Shown: positions 35,097 through 43,873 of the stretch, in pieces | How positions within the stretch are numbered: position 1 is the stretch's first letter | Layout: every line of letters starts with the position of its first letter | NCBI RefSeq assembly: GCF_032681285.1 | Contig: NZ_CP136336.1 | Coordinates: forward strand, 2,095,001 to 2,159,000 | Direction: 5' to 3' | DNA length: 64,000 nt | Source of the DNA: Piscinibacter gummiphilus | GTDB lineage: Bacteria > Pseudomonadota > Gammaproteobacteria > Burkholderiales > Burkholderiaceae_C | Notes under the pieces: model-generated | Told to the model about the DNA's origin: nothing | Seen by the model: only the letters and a program-made list of their open reading frames with translations | Databases searched by the model: none | Program-made: the position numbers and the translations under genes

Positions 35097-37862
35097 TCAG
35101 GCGGCGCTGAGCTGTGCGCGCACGAGACGCTTCAATTCAGGGATGCATGAGCCGCAATTCGTGCCGCACTTGAGCGAGCCTTGCAGCTGCGCGAGCTGCT
35201 GGTCCTGCGAGCCCTCGCAGCCTTGCAGCGTGCTGAGGATCTCGGGTTCGGTCACGTTGAAGCACGTGCAAACCTGCCGCCCGCGCGCCTGCACGGCCAC
35301 CGGCGCACGGGCGCCGGGCAGGAGCAGCAGTCGGCCGTAGGCCTGTGCGGGCAACTCGTCCTGCAGCAGCGGCTTCACCCAGCTTTCGGCGCTGGTGTCG
35401 CCGGCGAGCACGAAGCCTTCGAGACGCGTCTGGTCACCAGCCTGGGCGAGCCGCATCGTGCGGCGCTGCCCACGGCGCTTGTCGGCGTAATGCAGCACCT
35501 CGGCGCCGCCCAGCCCCAGCATGCCCTCGATCTGGATCACGAGATCGTCCGGCGGTGCTTCGTACCCCGCGGCCCGGAAGAGCACGCCGCCGCGATTGCG
35601 GCCAAACGGGACGCAGCTCGCATAAGCAAAAGCACCCATCAGCGACTTGAGCTGCTCGCGTGCGGAGATGACCTTGTCGTCGGGCAGCCAAGCCATGCCG
35701 AGCAGGCGCCAGGGCAACTCGGCCTTCAGCACCTTCACGGCCGCATGCTTGAACTCGGGCTGCTTGGACTTCGGGCAGTACGCGGGCGTGGTGAGCGCGT
35801 TGACACCGTGGATGCGCGAGCCGGTGGCGCTGCTGCCGGAGACAAACTCCTCGCCCCAGTGCATGCCGATGAAGGCCTGCGTGCCGGCAACCTGATCGCT
35901 CGCGCGCACCGGCAGCACGACGCTGCCGCGACGCGAGGTCACGTGCACGAGGTCGCCCTCGCTAAGCCGCAGTCGGGCCAGATCCTGTGCGTTCATCTCG
36001 ACCACCGGCTCCGGCACGTGGCCGAACAGGCGGCCGATGGTGCCGGTGCGGCTCATGCCGTGCCACTGGTCGCGCAGGCGGCCGGTGTTGAGCGAGAAGG
36101 GGTAGCGTGCATCGCGCGGCTCGGCCACGGGCGCGTAGCTCACGTCGGCAAAGCGTGCGCGGCCGTCGGCGGTGGGGAAGATGCCGTCTTCGTAGAGCCG
36201 CTCCTTGCCTTGTGTGTCGCCTTCCCGGAAGGGCCACTGAGCCGGCGATTGTTCCAGTCGTGCGTAGCTGAGCCCGGTGATGTCGAGGTCGCGGCCGCGG
36301 GTGCTTTCCCGGTGCTCGACCCACACCGACTCTGGCGTGTCGTAGGGGAAGAGTGTCGGCAGGCCAGGGCGCAGGTGCCGCTCCAGTCGGCGGGCGAAGT
36401 CGACCACGATGTCCCAATCGTGCCGTGTCTCGGCCGGCTTGGGTACCGCTGGGCGCACGCGGCTGATGCGGCGCTCGCTGTTGGTCACCGTGCCGTCTTT
36501 CTCGCCCCAGGTGGTGGCGGGCAGCAGCAGGTCGGCGTACCGGCAGGTGGCGGTGGTGGAGAAGGCCTCTTGCACCACCACGAACTCGGCGCGCTCCAGC
36601 GCGCGGTGCACGGCGGCCTGGTCGGGCATCGATTGCGCAGGGTTCGTGCAGGCGATCCACAAGGCCTTGATCTCGCCGTCGGCGGCGGCCTCGAACATCT
36701 CGACCGCCGTCTTCCCGGGCTTGGCCGGCACGTCGTCCACGCCCCACAGCCGCGCCACCTCGGCGCGGTGCTCGGCCTTGCCCATGTCGCGGTGCGCGCT
36801 CAGCAGGTTGGCGAGGCCACCCACTTCGCGCCCGCCCATCGCGTTGGGTTGGCCCGTCAGCGAAAAGGGGCCGGCGCCGGCCTTGCCGATCTGGCCGGTG
36901 GCCAGGTGCAGGTTGATGAGCGCGGCGTTCTTGTCGGTGCCGCTGCTGCTCTGGTTCAGGCCCTGGCAGTAGAGCGAGAGCGTGCGGCCCTTCGAGTCGG
37001 CGAACCAGCGCGCCGCCTGCAGCAGCGCGTCTTCGGTGATGCCGCAAAGCTTCGCCACTTCTTTGGGCGTGTAGTCGCGCACGCGGTTGCGCAGGGCCTC
37101 GAAGCCGTGGGTGTGGGCGTTGATGTAGGCGTGATCGACCAGGCCCTCCCACAGCATCACATGCAGCATGCCGTGGTACAGGGCGACGTCGGTGCCCGGG
37201 AGGATGGGCAGGTAGAGGTCGGCGAACTCTGCCGTCTCGGTGCGGCGCGGGTCGGCCACGATCACCTTCATGGCCGGGTTCGCCCGCTTCGCGTCTTCGA
37301 TGCGGCGGAAGAGGATGGGGTGGGCGAAGGCGGTGTTCGAGCCGGTGATGAAGAGCGTGCTGGCGTGGTTGACGTCGTCGTAGCAGGCGGGCGGTGCATC
37401 GGCGCCGAGCGTGGCCTTGTAGCCGGCGACCGCGCTGCTCATGCACAGGCGCGAGTTGGTGTCGACGTTGTTGGTGCCGACGAGCCCCTTGGCCAGCTTG
37501 TTGAAGACGTAGTAATCCTCGGTCAGCAGCTGGCCCGAGATGTAGAAGCCCACCGCATCGGCCCCGTGCTCACGGATCGTCCGGCTGAAGCGCTCGGCGG
37601 CAAGCGTGAGCGCCGCATCCCAGCTCACTGGCTGCGGCGCACTCTGCCGCGAGAGGCGCTGCGCCGGGTGCAGCAGCCGCGCCTGCAGCGTGATGGGCCG
37701 GGTGGCCGTGTGGTGCAGCGTGGACCCTTTCGTGCAGAGCCGGCCGAAGTTGGCCGGGTGCTCCGGATCCCCGCGCACGCCGGTGATCTGCGCCCCGTCG
37801 CTTTCGACGATGACGCCGCAGCCGACGCCGCAGTAAGGGCAGGTCGTGCGGGTTTCGAGCAT
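35097..37862 (-). CDS. nasA: Assimilatory nitrate reductase catalytic subunit
   Basis: NasA reduces nitrate to nitrite in the cytoplasm with a bis-MGD molybdenum cofactor. The ATG at 37862 puts the [4Fe-4S] motif CPYCGVGCGV at residues 8-17, as in the family; 921 residues is the expected size. Cofactor-site signatures are NVDTNSRLCMSSAVAGYK near 145 and GTDKNAALINLHLATGQIGK near 325. The C-terminal part (about 850-910) is a BFD-like [2Fe-2S] domain, with CTCFNVTEPEI and later CGTNCGSCIPEL. No separate NasB-type reductase is seen, so the electron donor probably docks at this tail. It follows nirD by 16 bases. Confidence 0.95.
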   Translation of the reverse strand: MLETRTTCPYCGVGCGVIVESDGAQITGVRGDPEHPANFGRLCTKGSTLHHTATRPITLQARLLHPAQRLSRQSAPQPVSWDAALTLAAERFSRTIREHGADAVGFYISGQLLTEDYYVFNKLAKGLVGTNNVDTNSRLCMSSAVAGYKATLGADAPPACYDDVNHASTLFITGSNTAFAHPILFRRIEDAKRANPAMKVIVADPRRTETAEFADLYLPILPGTDVALYHGMLHVMLWEGLVDHAYINAHTHGFEALRNRVRDYTPKEVAKLCGITEDALLQAARWFADSKGRTLSLYCQGLNQSSSGTDKNAALINLHLATGQIGKAGAGPFSLTGQPNAMGGREVGGLANLLSAHRDMGKAEHRAEVARLWGVDDVPAKPGKTAVEMFEAAADGEIKALWIACTNPAQSMPDQAAVHRALERAEFVVVQEAFSTTATCRYADLLLPATTWGEKDGTVTNSERRISRVRPAVPKPAETRHDWDIVVDFARRLERHLRPGLPTLFPYDTPESVWVEHRESTRGRDLDITGLSYARLEQSPAQWPFREGDTQGKERLYEDGIFPTADGRARFADVSYAPVAEPRDARYPFSLNTGRLRDQWHGMSRTGTIGRLFGHVPEPVVEMNAQDLARLRLSEGDLVHVTSRRGSVVLPVRASDQVAGTQAFIGMHWGEEFVSGSSATGSRIHGVNALTTPAYCPKSKQPEFKHAAVKVLKAELPWRLLGMAWLPDDKVISAREQLKSLMGAFAYASCVPFGRNRGGVLFRAAGYEAPPDDLVIQIEGMLGLGGAEVLHYADKRRGQRRTMRLAQAGDQTRLEGFVLAGDTSAESWVKPLLQDELPAQAYGRLLLLPGARAPVAVQARGRQVCTCFNVTEPEILSTLQGCEGSQDQQLAQLQGSLKCGTNCGSCIPELKRLVRAQLSAA

Positions 37863-37878
37863 CGGGGCCTGTCCTCGC

Positions 37879-38304
37879 TCAGGCCGAGTGCGGGGTGTGC
37901 ACCTCGATGACTTGGCCGCCGCCGATGGCTCCACGCGTGGCGCAGGGGCCCGCCACCGGCAGGGGGAGGTCGGTGCCCAGCGACTCGAGCTCGTTGGCGT
38001 CGAGGTAGATGGCGCCGCCTTCCACCTTGACCGCGAACTTGGGCACGCAGCCTTCGTCGGGCTCCTTGACGCGGCCGTCGTCGAGGCCGATGTTCATGTT
38101 GTGCAGCGGGCAGGCGACGCTCGTGCCGAAGACGATGCCCTGGCTGAGCGGGCCGCCCTTGTGCGGGCAGCGGTCGAGGATGGCGAAGATCTGATCGCCC
38201 TGGGCACGGAAGACGGCGACGGCGGCGCCCTTCGGGCGCGCCACGCGTCGCGAGCCCAGGGGGCTGATGTCGTCGACGCGGCAGATGAGGGTCCAGTTGG
38301 GCAT
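37879..38304 (-). CDS. nirD: Nitrite reductase small subunit
   Basis: NirD is the small subunit of NADH-dependent assimilatory nitrite reductase. The 141-residue protein has the Rieske-type [2Fe-2S] motifs, CPHKGGPLS near residue 42 and CPLHNMNI near 62. The ATG at 38304 gives a full Rieske domain; an upstream open stretch lies inside the nirB end region and is not needed. A roughly 25-residue tail extends beyond the domain (AGPCATRGAIGGGQVIEVH). It sits between nirB (28 bases) and nasA (16 bases) in the operon. Confidence 0.93.
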   Translation of the reverse strand: MPNWTLICRVDDISPLGSRRVARPKGAAVAVFRAQGDQIFAILDRCPHKGGPLSQGIVFGTSVACPLHNMNIGLDDGRVKEPDEGCVPKFAVKVEGGAIYLDANELESLGTDLPLPVAGPCATRGAIGGGQVIEVHTPHSA

Positions 38305-38332
38305 GAGGTTCTCGAAAGGCAATGGAAGGTGA

Positions 38333-40780
38333 TCAGACCGCCTGGACGGGCGTGAACTGGCGCGTGTCGACCTGCGCCTTGTCGAACTCGAACCACGGGT
38401 CGGGCTCGCCATCGAGCGCGTACTGCAGCTGCGCCCACAGCGCCTTGCGGCCCTCGTGGTCGTCGAGGATGCGCTTCTTGACGTAGTCGAGACCGACGCG
38501 GTTCACGTAGTGGACGGTGCGCTCCAAGTACCAGCCCTCTTGGCGATAGAGCTCGCAGAAGGCGCCGGTGTACTCCAGCACTTCTTCGGCCGTCTTGAGC
38601 TTGACGAGGAAGTGCGCCACCTCGGTCTTGATGCCGCCGTTGCCGGCGATGTACATCTCCCAGCCGGAATCGACGCCGATGATGCCCACGTCCTTGATGC
38701 CCGACTCTGCGCAGTTGCGCGGGCAGCCCGAGACGGCGAACTTCACCTTGTGCGGCGCGTACATGCGCCACATCGCACGCTCCAGATCCTTGCCCATCTG
38801 GGTGCTGTCTTGCGTGCCCATGCGGCACCACTCGCTGCCCACGCAGGTCTTCACCGTGCGCAGCGCCTTGGCGTAGGCGTGGCCCGAGGGCATGCCGATG
38901 TCTTTCCAGACGTTGACCAGGTCTTCCTTCTTCACGCCCAGGAGGTCGATGCGCTGACCGCCGGTGACCTTCACGGTCGGGATCTTGTACTTGTCGACCG
39001 CGTCGGCGATGCGGCGCAGCTCGGCGGCCGTGGTCTCGCCGCCCCACATGCGCGGCACCACCGAGTAGGTACCGTCCTTCTGGATGTTGGCGTGGCTGCG
39101 CTCGTTGATGAAGCGCGATTGCGGGTCGTCCTTGGCCTCCTTCGGCCAGGTGCTGATGAGGTAGTAGTTGATCGCCGGGCGGCAGCTGGAGCAGCCATTG
39201 GGCGTGCGCCAGTTGAGCGCCTTGTAGGTGTCGGCGATGGTGAGCAGCTTCTGCTCGCGGATGGCGTCGCGCACTTCCTGGTGGCTCGCGTCGGTGCAGC
39301 CGCACATCGCCTTCTTCTTCGGCGTGGCGGAGTAGTCGCCGCCGGCGGTGAACATCAGGATCTGCTCCACCAGGCCCGTGCACGAGCCGCAGGAGGCGGA
39401 TGCCTTGGTGTGCTTTCGCACCTCGTCGAGCGTGAAGAGGCCCTTCTCCTTGATGGCCTTGCAGATGGCGCCCTTGTTGACGCCGTTGCAGCCGCAGACC
39501 TCGTCGCTGTCGGCCATCGCGGCCGCCTTGTTGTGGCCCTCGTGGCCGGTGTCGCCGATGTTGGACTCGCCGAACATCAGCTTGTCGCGGATGTCGGCGA
39601 TCTTGCGGCCTTCGCGGAGAAGTTTGAAATACCAGGAGCCGTCGACCGTGTCGCCATACATGCAGGCGCCGATCAGCTTGTCGTCCTTGATGACGAGCTT
39701 CTTGTAGACGCCGCCGTAGGGGTCGCTCATCACGATCTCTTCGCAGCCTTCGCCCCCCATGAAGTCGCCGGCCGAGAAGAGGTCGATGCCGGTGACCTTG
39801 AGCTTGGTGCTGGTCTGCGAGCCGGTGTAGCGGCCGATGCCGAACTCGGCCAGGTGCGTGGCGCACACCTTGCCCTGCTCGAAGAGCGGCGCCACCAGGC
39901 CGTAGGCGATGCCGCGGTGCGCAGCGCACTCGCCGATGGAGTAGATGCGCGGGTCGGTGATGGTCTGCATCGTGTCGTTGACGACGATGCCGCGGTTGCA
40001 GTGCAGGCCGATCTTCTCGGCCAGCTCGGTGTTGGGGCGGATGCCCGCGGCCATCACCACCAGGTCGGCCGGCACTTCGGTGCCGTCCTTGAACTGCACG
40101 GCCATCACGCGGCCGGCCTTGCCGCCGTCCTGGTCGCCGATCAGTGCCTGCGTGCTGGCGCCGATCATGAACTTGAGGCCGCGCGATTCGAGCGACTTCT
40201 GCAGCAGCTTGCCGGCGGTGTCGTCGAGCTGGCGCTCCATCAGCCACGGCATGATGTGGACAACAGTGACCTGCATGCCGCGCAGCATCAGGCCGTTGGC
40301 GGCTTCGAGGCCGAGCAAACCACCGCCGATCACGACCGCGTGCTTGTACTTCTGCGCGGCCTCGATCATCGTGTTGGTGTCGGCGATGTCGCGGTAGGCG
40401 ATCACGCCCTCGAGATCCTTGCCGGGCACCGGCAGGATGAAAGGGTTGGAGCCGGTGGCGATCAGCAGGCGGTCGTACGACTCTTCGGTGCCGTCGGCGG
40501 CCTTCACGATGCGGTTGCGGCGATCTACATCCACGACCTTCTTGCCGAGGTGCAGCTTGATGTTGTTCTCTTCGTACCAGCTCAGCGGGTTGAGCACGAT
40601 CTCATCGAGCGTCTGCTCACCGGCCAGCACGGGCGAGAGCAGGATGCGGTTGTAGTTCGGGTGCGGCTCTGCGCCGAACACCGTGATGTCATAGAGGTCG
40701 GGCGCAATCTTCACCAGCTCTTCGAGGGTACGCACCCCTGCCATGCCATTGCCGACCATCACCAGCTTCATCTTCTTCAT
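38333..40780 (-). CDS. nirB: Nitrite reductase large subunit
   Basis: NirB carries FAD, [2Fe-2S], [4Fe-4S] and siroheme and reduces nitrite to ammonium with NADH. The 815-residue protein starts with the FAD loop VMVGNGMAGVRT and a second dinucleotide loop VVIGGGLLGLEAANGL near 150. Two BFD-type iron-sulfur segments follow, beginning CGCNGVNKG near 427 and CGCTDASHQ near 491 (with CSSCRP near 530). The siroheme/[4Fe-4S] cysteines lie in CVGSEWC near 643 and GCPRNCAESG near 682. The ATG at 40780 has GAGG 9 bases upstream and is preferred over one at 40789. It is the first gene behind a sigma-54 promoter. Confidence 0.96.
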   Translation of the reverse strand: MKKMKLVMVGNGMAGVRTLEELVKIAPDLYDITVFGAEPHPNYNRILLSPVLAGEQTLDEIVLNPLSWYEENNIKLHLGKKVVDVDRRNRIVKAADGTEESYDRLLIATGSNPFILPVPGKDLEGVIAYRDIADTNTMIEAAQKYKHAVVIGGGLLGLEAANGLMLRGMQVTVVHIMPWLMERQLDDTAGKLLQKSLESRGLKFMIGASTQALIGDQDGGKAGRVMAVQFKDGTEVPADLVVMAAGIRPNTELAEKIGLHCNRGIVVNDTMQTITDPRIYSIGECAAHRGIAYGLVAPLFEQGKVCATHLAEFGIGRYTGSQTSTKLKVTGIDLFSAGDFMGGEGCEEIVMSDPYGGVYKKLVIKDDKLIGACMYGDTVDGSWYFKLLREGRKIADIRDKLMFGESNIGDTGHEGHNKAAAMADSDEVCGCNGVNKGAICKAIKEKGLFTLDEVRKHTKASASCGSCTGLVEQILMFTAGGDYSATPKKKAMCGCTDASHQEVRDAIREQKLLTIADTYKALNWRTPNGCSSCRPAINYYLISTWPKEAKDDPQSRFINERSHANIQKDGTYSVVPRMWGGETTAAELRRIADAVDKYKIPTVKVTGGQRIDLLGVKKEDLVNVWKDIGMPSGHAYAKALRTVKTCVGSEWCRMGTQDSTQMGKDLERAMWRMYAPHKVKFAVSGCPRNCAESGIKDVGIIGVDSGWEMYIAGNGGIKTEVAHFLVKLKTAEEVLEYTGAFCELYRQEGWYLERTVHYVNRVGLDYVKKRILDDHEGRKALWAQLQYALDGEPDPWFEFDKAQVDTRQFTPVQAV

Positions 40781-40821
40781 GCAGCACATCCTCAGTCGCG
40801 GTTCTGTATGGCGGCATAGTT

Positions 40822-40837
40822 AGCAAACACGGTGCCA
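40822..40837 (-). promoter_or_regulatory. Sigma-54 promoter of the nirB operon
   Basis: Read on the minus strand the site is TGGCACCGTGTTTGCT, matching the -24/-12 consensus TGGCACG-N4-TTGC[A/T] in all positions except one (C for G at the seventh). The invariant GG and GC are 10 bases apart. Transcription would start near 40811, about 31 bases before the nirB ATG. This fits nitrogen-regulated expression. Confidence 0.8.
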
Positions 40838-40925
40838 GCGTGCACCACGCTCACGGCCGCAATCTGGTGCTGTGCGCACTCTTTGCGGGCAAGGCTCTTG
40901 CTTCGCAGGTGACGTGAATCAGAGG

Positions 40926-40942
40926 CGCCCCATGCGGGTGCA
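40926..40942. promoter_or_regulatory. NtrC-like enhancer site for nirB
   Basis: On the minus strand TGCACC-CGCAT-GGGGCG matches the NtrC dyad TGCACC-N5-GGTGCA with a perfect left half and 4 of 6 in the right. It is centred about 123 bases upstream of the predicted nirB start, the usual range for NtrC. It abuts the start of the divergent kinase gene (40948), so binding might also affect that gene. Confidence 0.55.
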
Positions 40943-40947
40943 ACAAC

Positions 40948-42651
40948 ATGAGCTTCGACATCGATGTGGGCTATGCGAGCGAGTGTGGCCCGAGGCAAGA
41001 CAACGAGGATTTCGCCGGTGCGCGCAAGGCGGCGCCTCACGAGGAAGAAAAGGGCTTCATCGCCGCGATTGCCGATGGGGTCTCGATGGGTGGCGAGGGC
41101 CGCATGGCGGCGCAGACCAGCGTGCGCTCGGTGGTCGAAGACTATTTCGGTGCGCCGCCCACGTGGGACACCAGTGTGGTGCTCGATCGCATCATCAGCG
41201 CGCAGAACAGTTGGCTCGCCACCCACAACCGCCGCCACAACGGCGCCGCGATGAGCACCCTGACGGCCCTCGCGCTGCGCGGCCAGACCTGGACCGTGGC
41301 CCATGTTGGGGACACGCGGGCCTATCTGGTGCGTGACGGCGAATGCCGCCGCCTCACGCAGGACCACGCGCTCGACCACCCCGATCTCAAGAGCCAGCTC
41401 ACCCGTGCGATGGGTCAGGACGACGCCATCCGTGTGGACTACCTGCAAGACGAGTTGCATCTCGGCGATGTGTTCGTGCTGGCGTCCGACGGCGTGCACG
41501 GCAAGGTGCCTCACTCGCAGATGCTCAATCTGCTCGGACAGGGCACAGCGCAGGAGGCGAGCGATGCCATCGCGCAGGCGGCGCTCGCCGCAGGCACGCA
41601 GGACAACGCCACGGTGCTTGTGGTGCGTGTGCTCGGGCTGGCCCGCTCGCGTCTCGAAGACGCCATCGTGCGCAGCCGCCAGTTGCCGGTGCCGCCGCGG
41701 CTCAAAGTCGGCGACGAACTCGACGGCCACGTGGTCACGGCGCTCGTGGCCGACACCGGCGTGCACCTGCTGTATCAGGTGCGCCATGTGCAGACGAAGG
41801 CGCTGCGGGCACTCAAGACGCTGCACCCCTCGCGTGCCAACGATCCGCAGGAGCGGGCGATGCTGGCGCACGAGGCGTGGCTCGGCACGCGCGTCAACGA
41901 ACGTGGCAGCGCCGGGTTCGTGGCCTTGCACGAAGTGCAGGATGCAAGCGCCTTCTATCTGCTGTTCGACTGGCACACGGGGCAGACGCTCGAGCAGCAC
42001 CTCACGGCGCGCCATGATGCTTTCGGCCTGCCCGTGGCCGACGTGGTGGCCTGGGCGCTGGCCGCCACGCGTGCGATCGGCAAGCTGCACCGGCTCGGGG
42101 TGGTTCACCGTGACATCAAGCCCGGCAACCTGCACCTGGGCGACGACGGGCAGCTGCGCCTGCTCGATCTGGGCGTTGCCATCTCGGGCAACGAGCCCGA
42201 GGAGCAGCGCAGCCTGCACGCCGGCACGCCCAGCTACATGAACCCGGAGTTGTGGGACGACGAGCCCGTCGACGCGCAGACCGATCTCTTCGCGCTCGGC
42301 GTGACGCTCTACCAGCTGCTCACCGGGCACCTGCCGTTCGGTGACATCGAGCCGTATCAGAAGCTGCGCTACCGCCGTCCGCCCAAGCCGCCGTCACGCC
42401 TGAGGCCCGACGTGCCGATCTGGCTCGATCACATCGTGCTGAAGGCCGTGGCCTTCGAGAAGAAGCAGCGCTTCGAAACCGCCGAGGAGCTGGAGCTGGC
42501 GCTGCAGCGCGGGGCCTCCCGGCCCCTCTCGGCCCAATCGCCCACACCGCTCCTGGCCCGCGACCCCACGCTGATGTGGAAGGTCGCGTTCGCGGTGTCG
42601 GCCCTGTTCAACGCATTGCTGGTGTACTGGTTGCTTTTCCTGCCGCGCTAG
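40948..42651 (+). CDS. Fused PP2C phosphatase-Ser/Thr protein kinase, membrane-anchored
   Basis: This 567-residue protein joins opposing activities. Residues about 1-235 form a PP2C phosphatase: GPRQDNED near 15, AAIADGVSMGG near 40, VAHVGDTRAYL near 115, VLASDGVHG near 178 and TQDNATVLVV near 218 supply the metal ligands. Residues about 250-515 form a Hanks-type kinase: Lys in LRALKTLHP near 290, catalytic VVHRDIKPGN near 387 and metal loop LLDLGVAIS near 407, with DLG replacing DFG; the glycine loop is atypical. A C-terminal helix (about 545-563) anchors it with the catalytic part in the cytoplasm. It is divergent from nirB and overlaps narK tail to tail by 44 bases. Confidence 0.9.
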   Translation: MSFDIDVGYASECGPRQDNEDFAGARKAAPHEEEKGFIAAIADGVSMGGEGRMAAQTSVRSVVEDYFGAPPTWDTSVVLDRIISAQNSWLATHNRRHNGAAMSTLTALALRGQTWTVAHVGDTRAYLVRDGECRRLTQDHALDHPDLKSQLTRAMGQDDAIRVDYLQDELHLGDVFVLASDGVHGKVPHSQMLNLLGQGTAQEASDAIAQAALAAGTQDNATVLVVRVLGLARSRLEDAIVRSRQLPVPPRLKVGDELDGHVVTALVADTGVHLLYQVRHVQTKALRALKTLHPSRANDPQERAMLAHEAWLGTRVNERGSAGFVALHEVQDASAFYLLFDWHTGQTLEQHLTARHDAFGLPVADVVAWALAATRAIGKLHRLGVVHRDIKPGNLHLGDDGQLRLLDLGVAISGNEPEEQRSLHAGTPSYMNPELWDDEPVDAQTDLFALGVTLYQLLTGHLPFGDIEPYQKLRYRRPPKPPSRLRPDVPIWLDHIVLKAVAFEKKQRFETAEELELALQRGASRPLSAQSPTPLLARDPTLMWKVAFAVSALFNALLVYWLLFLPR

Positions 42652-43873
42652 GCGAGGCGATGGGCGCGGGCCTGGCGCGGCCGCCTTTTTCGGCCCACGT
42701 GCGCGTCCAGCGGATCTGCACCCAGCGCAGCATCACGAGCATCGCAAGCGCCAGCACGGCAAACGACACGAAGCCCCAGAGGTAGGTGCCGGCGTACTGC
42801 TTGGACTGGCCCATCGCATTGGGCAGGAAGCCGCCACCGAGCGCGCCCACCTCGCCGATCATCGACCCCGCCACTGCCGTGGAGAGAGGCCAGCGCAGCG
42901 GCACCAGCTGGAACAGGGCACCGTTGCCCGCGCCGAGTGCCGCGAAGCACAACATGAAGAGCAGCGTGGTGATCGCGACCGAGTTGCCTGCGAGGCCGCA
43001 CAGCACCAGCGTGCCGGCCACCAGCACCAGCACGCCGCTCAGCGTGTTGATGCCGCCGATGCGATCCGAGATGTAGCCCCCCACCACACGCACTGCGGAG
43101 CCCATCAGCGTGGCCAGCATGGTGAGTTGCCCCGCCTCGACCTTGGTGACCTTGAACTGGTCGTAGAAGTACGTCGGCAGGAAGCTCGCAAGCCCGATGA
43201 AGCCACCGAAGGTGACGATGTAGATCAGGCTGAAGGCCCAGCCGTCCTTCTCGAACAGGCAGGCGATGTGCTCGCGGAAGGTCTGGTGCTCGCGATCCGG
43301 CGGCTCCTTGGCGGCAAACCACATCACGGCCATCGGCAGCAGCATCGTGCAGGCCGCCAGCCCGTAGACGGCGGACCAGCCGAACTTGGTGGCGAGCGGA
43401 GGCGCGAACAGCACCGCGAGCACGGTGCCCGAATTGCCGGCACCGGCGATGCCCATTGCAAGACCCTTGTACTTGGGCGGGAACCAGCCCGAGCCGAGCG
43501 ACAACGCCACACCGAAGCTCGCACCGGCAATGCCAAGCAGCACCCCCATCGCAAGCACGCTGTCGTAGCTGTTGACGAAGAAGTAGCCGAAGGCGAGTGC
43601 CAGCACGATGAGGGTCATCTCCACCATCGCGGCGTTCTTGCGGCCGATGTACTGCGCCAGCACGCCGAGCGGAAACCGCATCAGCGCGCCGGCGAGGATC
43701 GGCACCGACACCATGAAGCCCTTCTGCGCGGCCGTGAGCTGGAACGATTCGCTGATGAAGGGCGCCATCGCCCCGTTCAGCACCCAGATCGCGAAGCAGA
43801 AGTCGAAGTAGAGGAATGAGGCGAAGAGGGTGGGGGCATGCCCCGTCTTCAGGAAGCTCTTGAATCCAGACAC
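42608..43873 (-). CDS. narK: Nitrate/nitrite transporter, NarK-type MFS
   Basis: This 421-residue, 12-helix major facilitator of the nitrate-nitrite porter family supplies nitrate for NasA. The nitrate signature regions are present: GIAGASFGVALSLGSGWFP near residue 120 and AGAGNSGTVLAVLFAPP near 143 in the N half, and ALGAGNGALFQLVPLRWP near 335 in the C half. Conserved arginine-containing helix MRFPLGVLAQYIG is near 65. The start is GTG at 43873 with GAGGA five bases upstream; the frame is open further to 44137 but that part is not protein-like. The C-terminal charged tail is encoded in the overlap with the kinase gene. Confidence 0.9.
   Translation of the reverse strand: MSGFKSFLKTGHAPTLFASFLYFDFCFAIWVLNGAMAPFISESFQLTAAQKGFMVSVPILAGALMRFPLGVLAQYIGRKNAAMVEMTLIVLALAFGYFFVNSYDSVLAMGVLLGIAGASFGVALSLGSGWFPPKYKGLAMGIAGAGNSGTVLAVLFAPPLATKFGWSAVYGLAACTMLLPMAVMWFAAKEPPDREHQTFREHIACLFEKDGWAFSLIYIVTFGGFIGLASFLPTYFYDQFKVTKVEAGQLTMLATLMGSAVRVVGGYISDRIGGINTLSGVLVLVAGTLVLCGLAGNSVAITTLLFMLCFAALGAGNGALFQLVPLRWPLSTAVAGSMIGEVGALGGGFLPNAMGQSKQYAGTYLWGFVSFAVLALAMLVMLRWVQIRWTRTWAEKGGRARPAPIASPSAAGKATSTPAMR

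Noticed and set aside
35181..37910. 909-codon open frame on the plus strand across nasA
   Set aside because: It is a shadow of nasA. The composition is abnormal (His, Ala, Val, Arg runs) and no domain is visible, while nasA carries all its cofactor motifs.
38456..40819. 787-codon open frame on the plus strand across nirB
   Set aside because: It is antisense to nirB, has no recognisable domain and would be incompatible with the nirB promoter region.
40831..40846. GGTGC-N6-GCACC inverted repeat next to the nirB promoter
   Set aside because: NtrC sites have the opposite half-site order (GCACC then GGTGC). This repeat partly overlaps the -24 element and is treated as part of the promoter.
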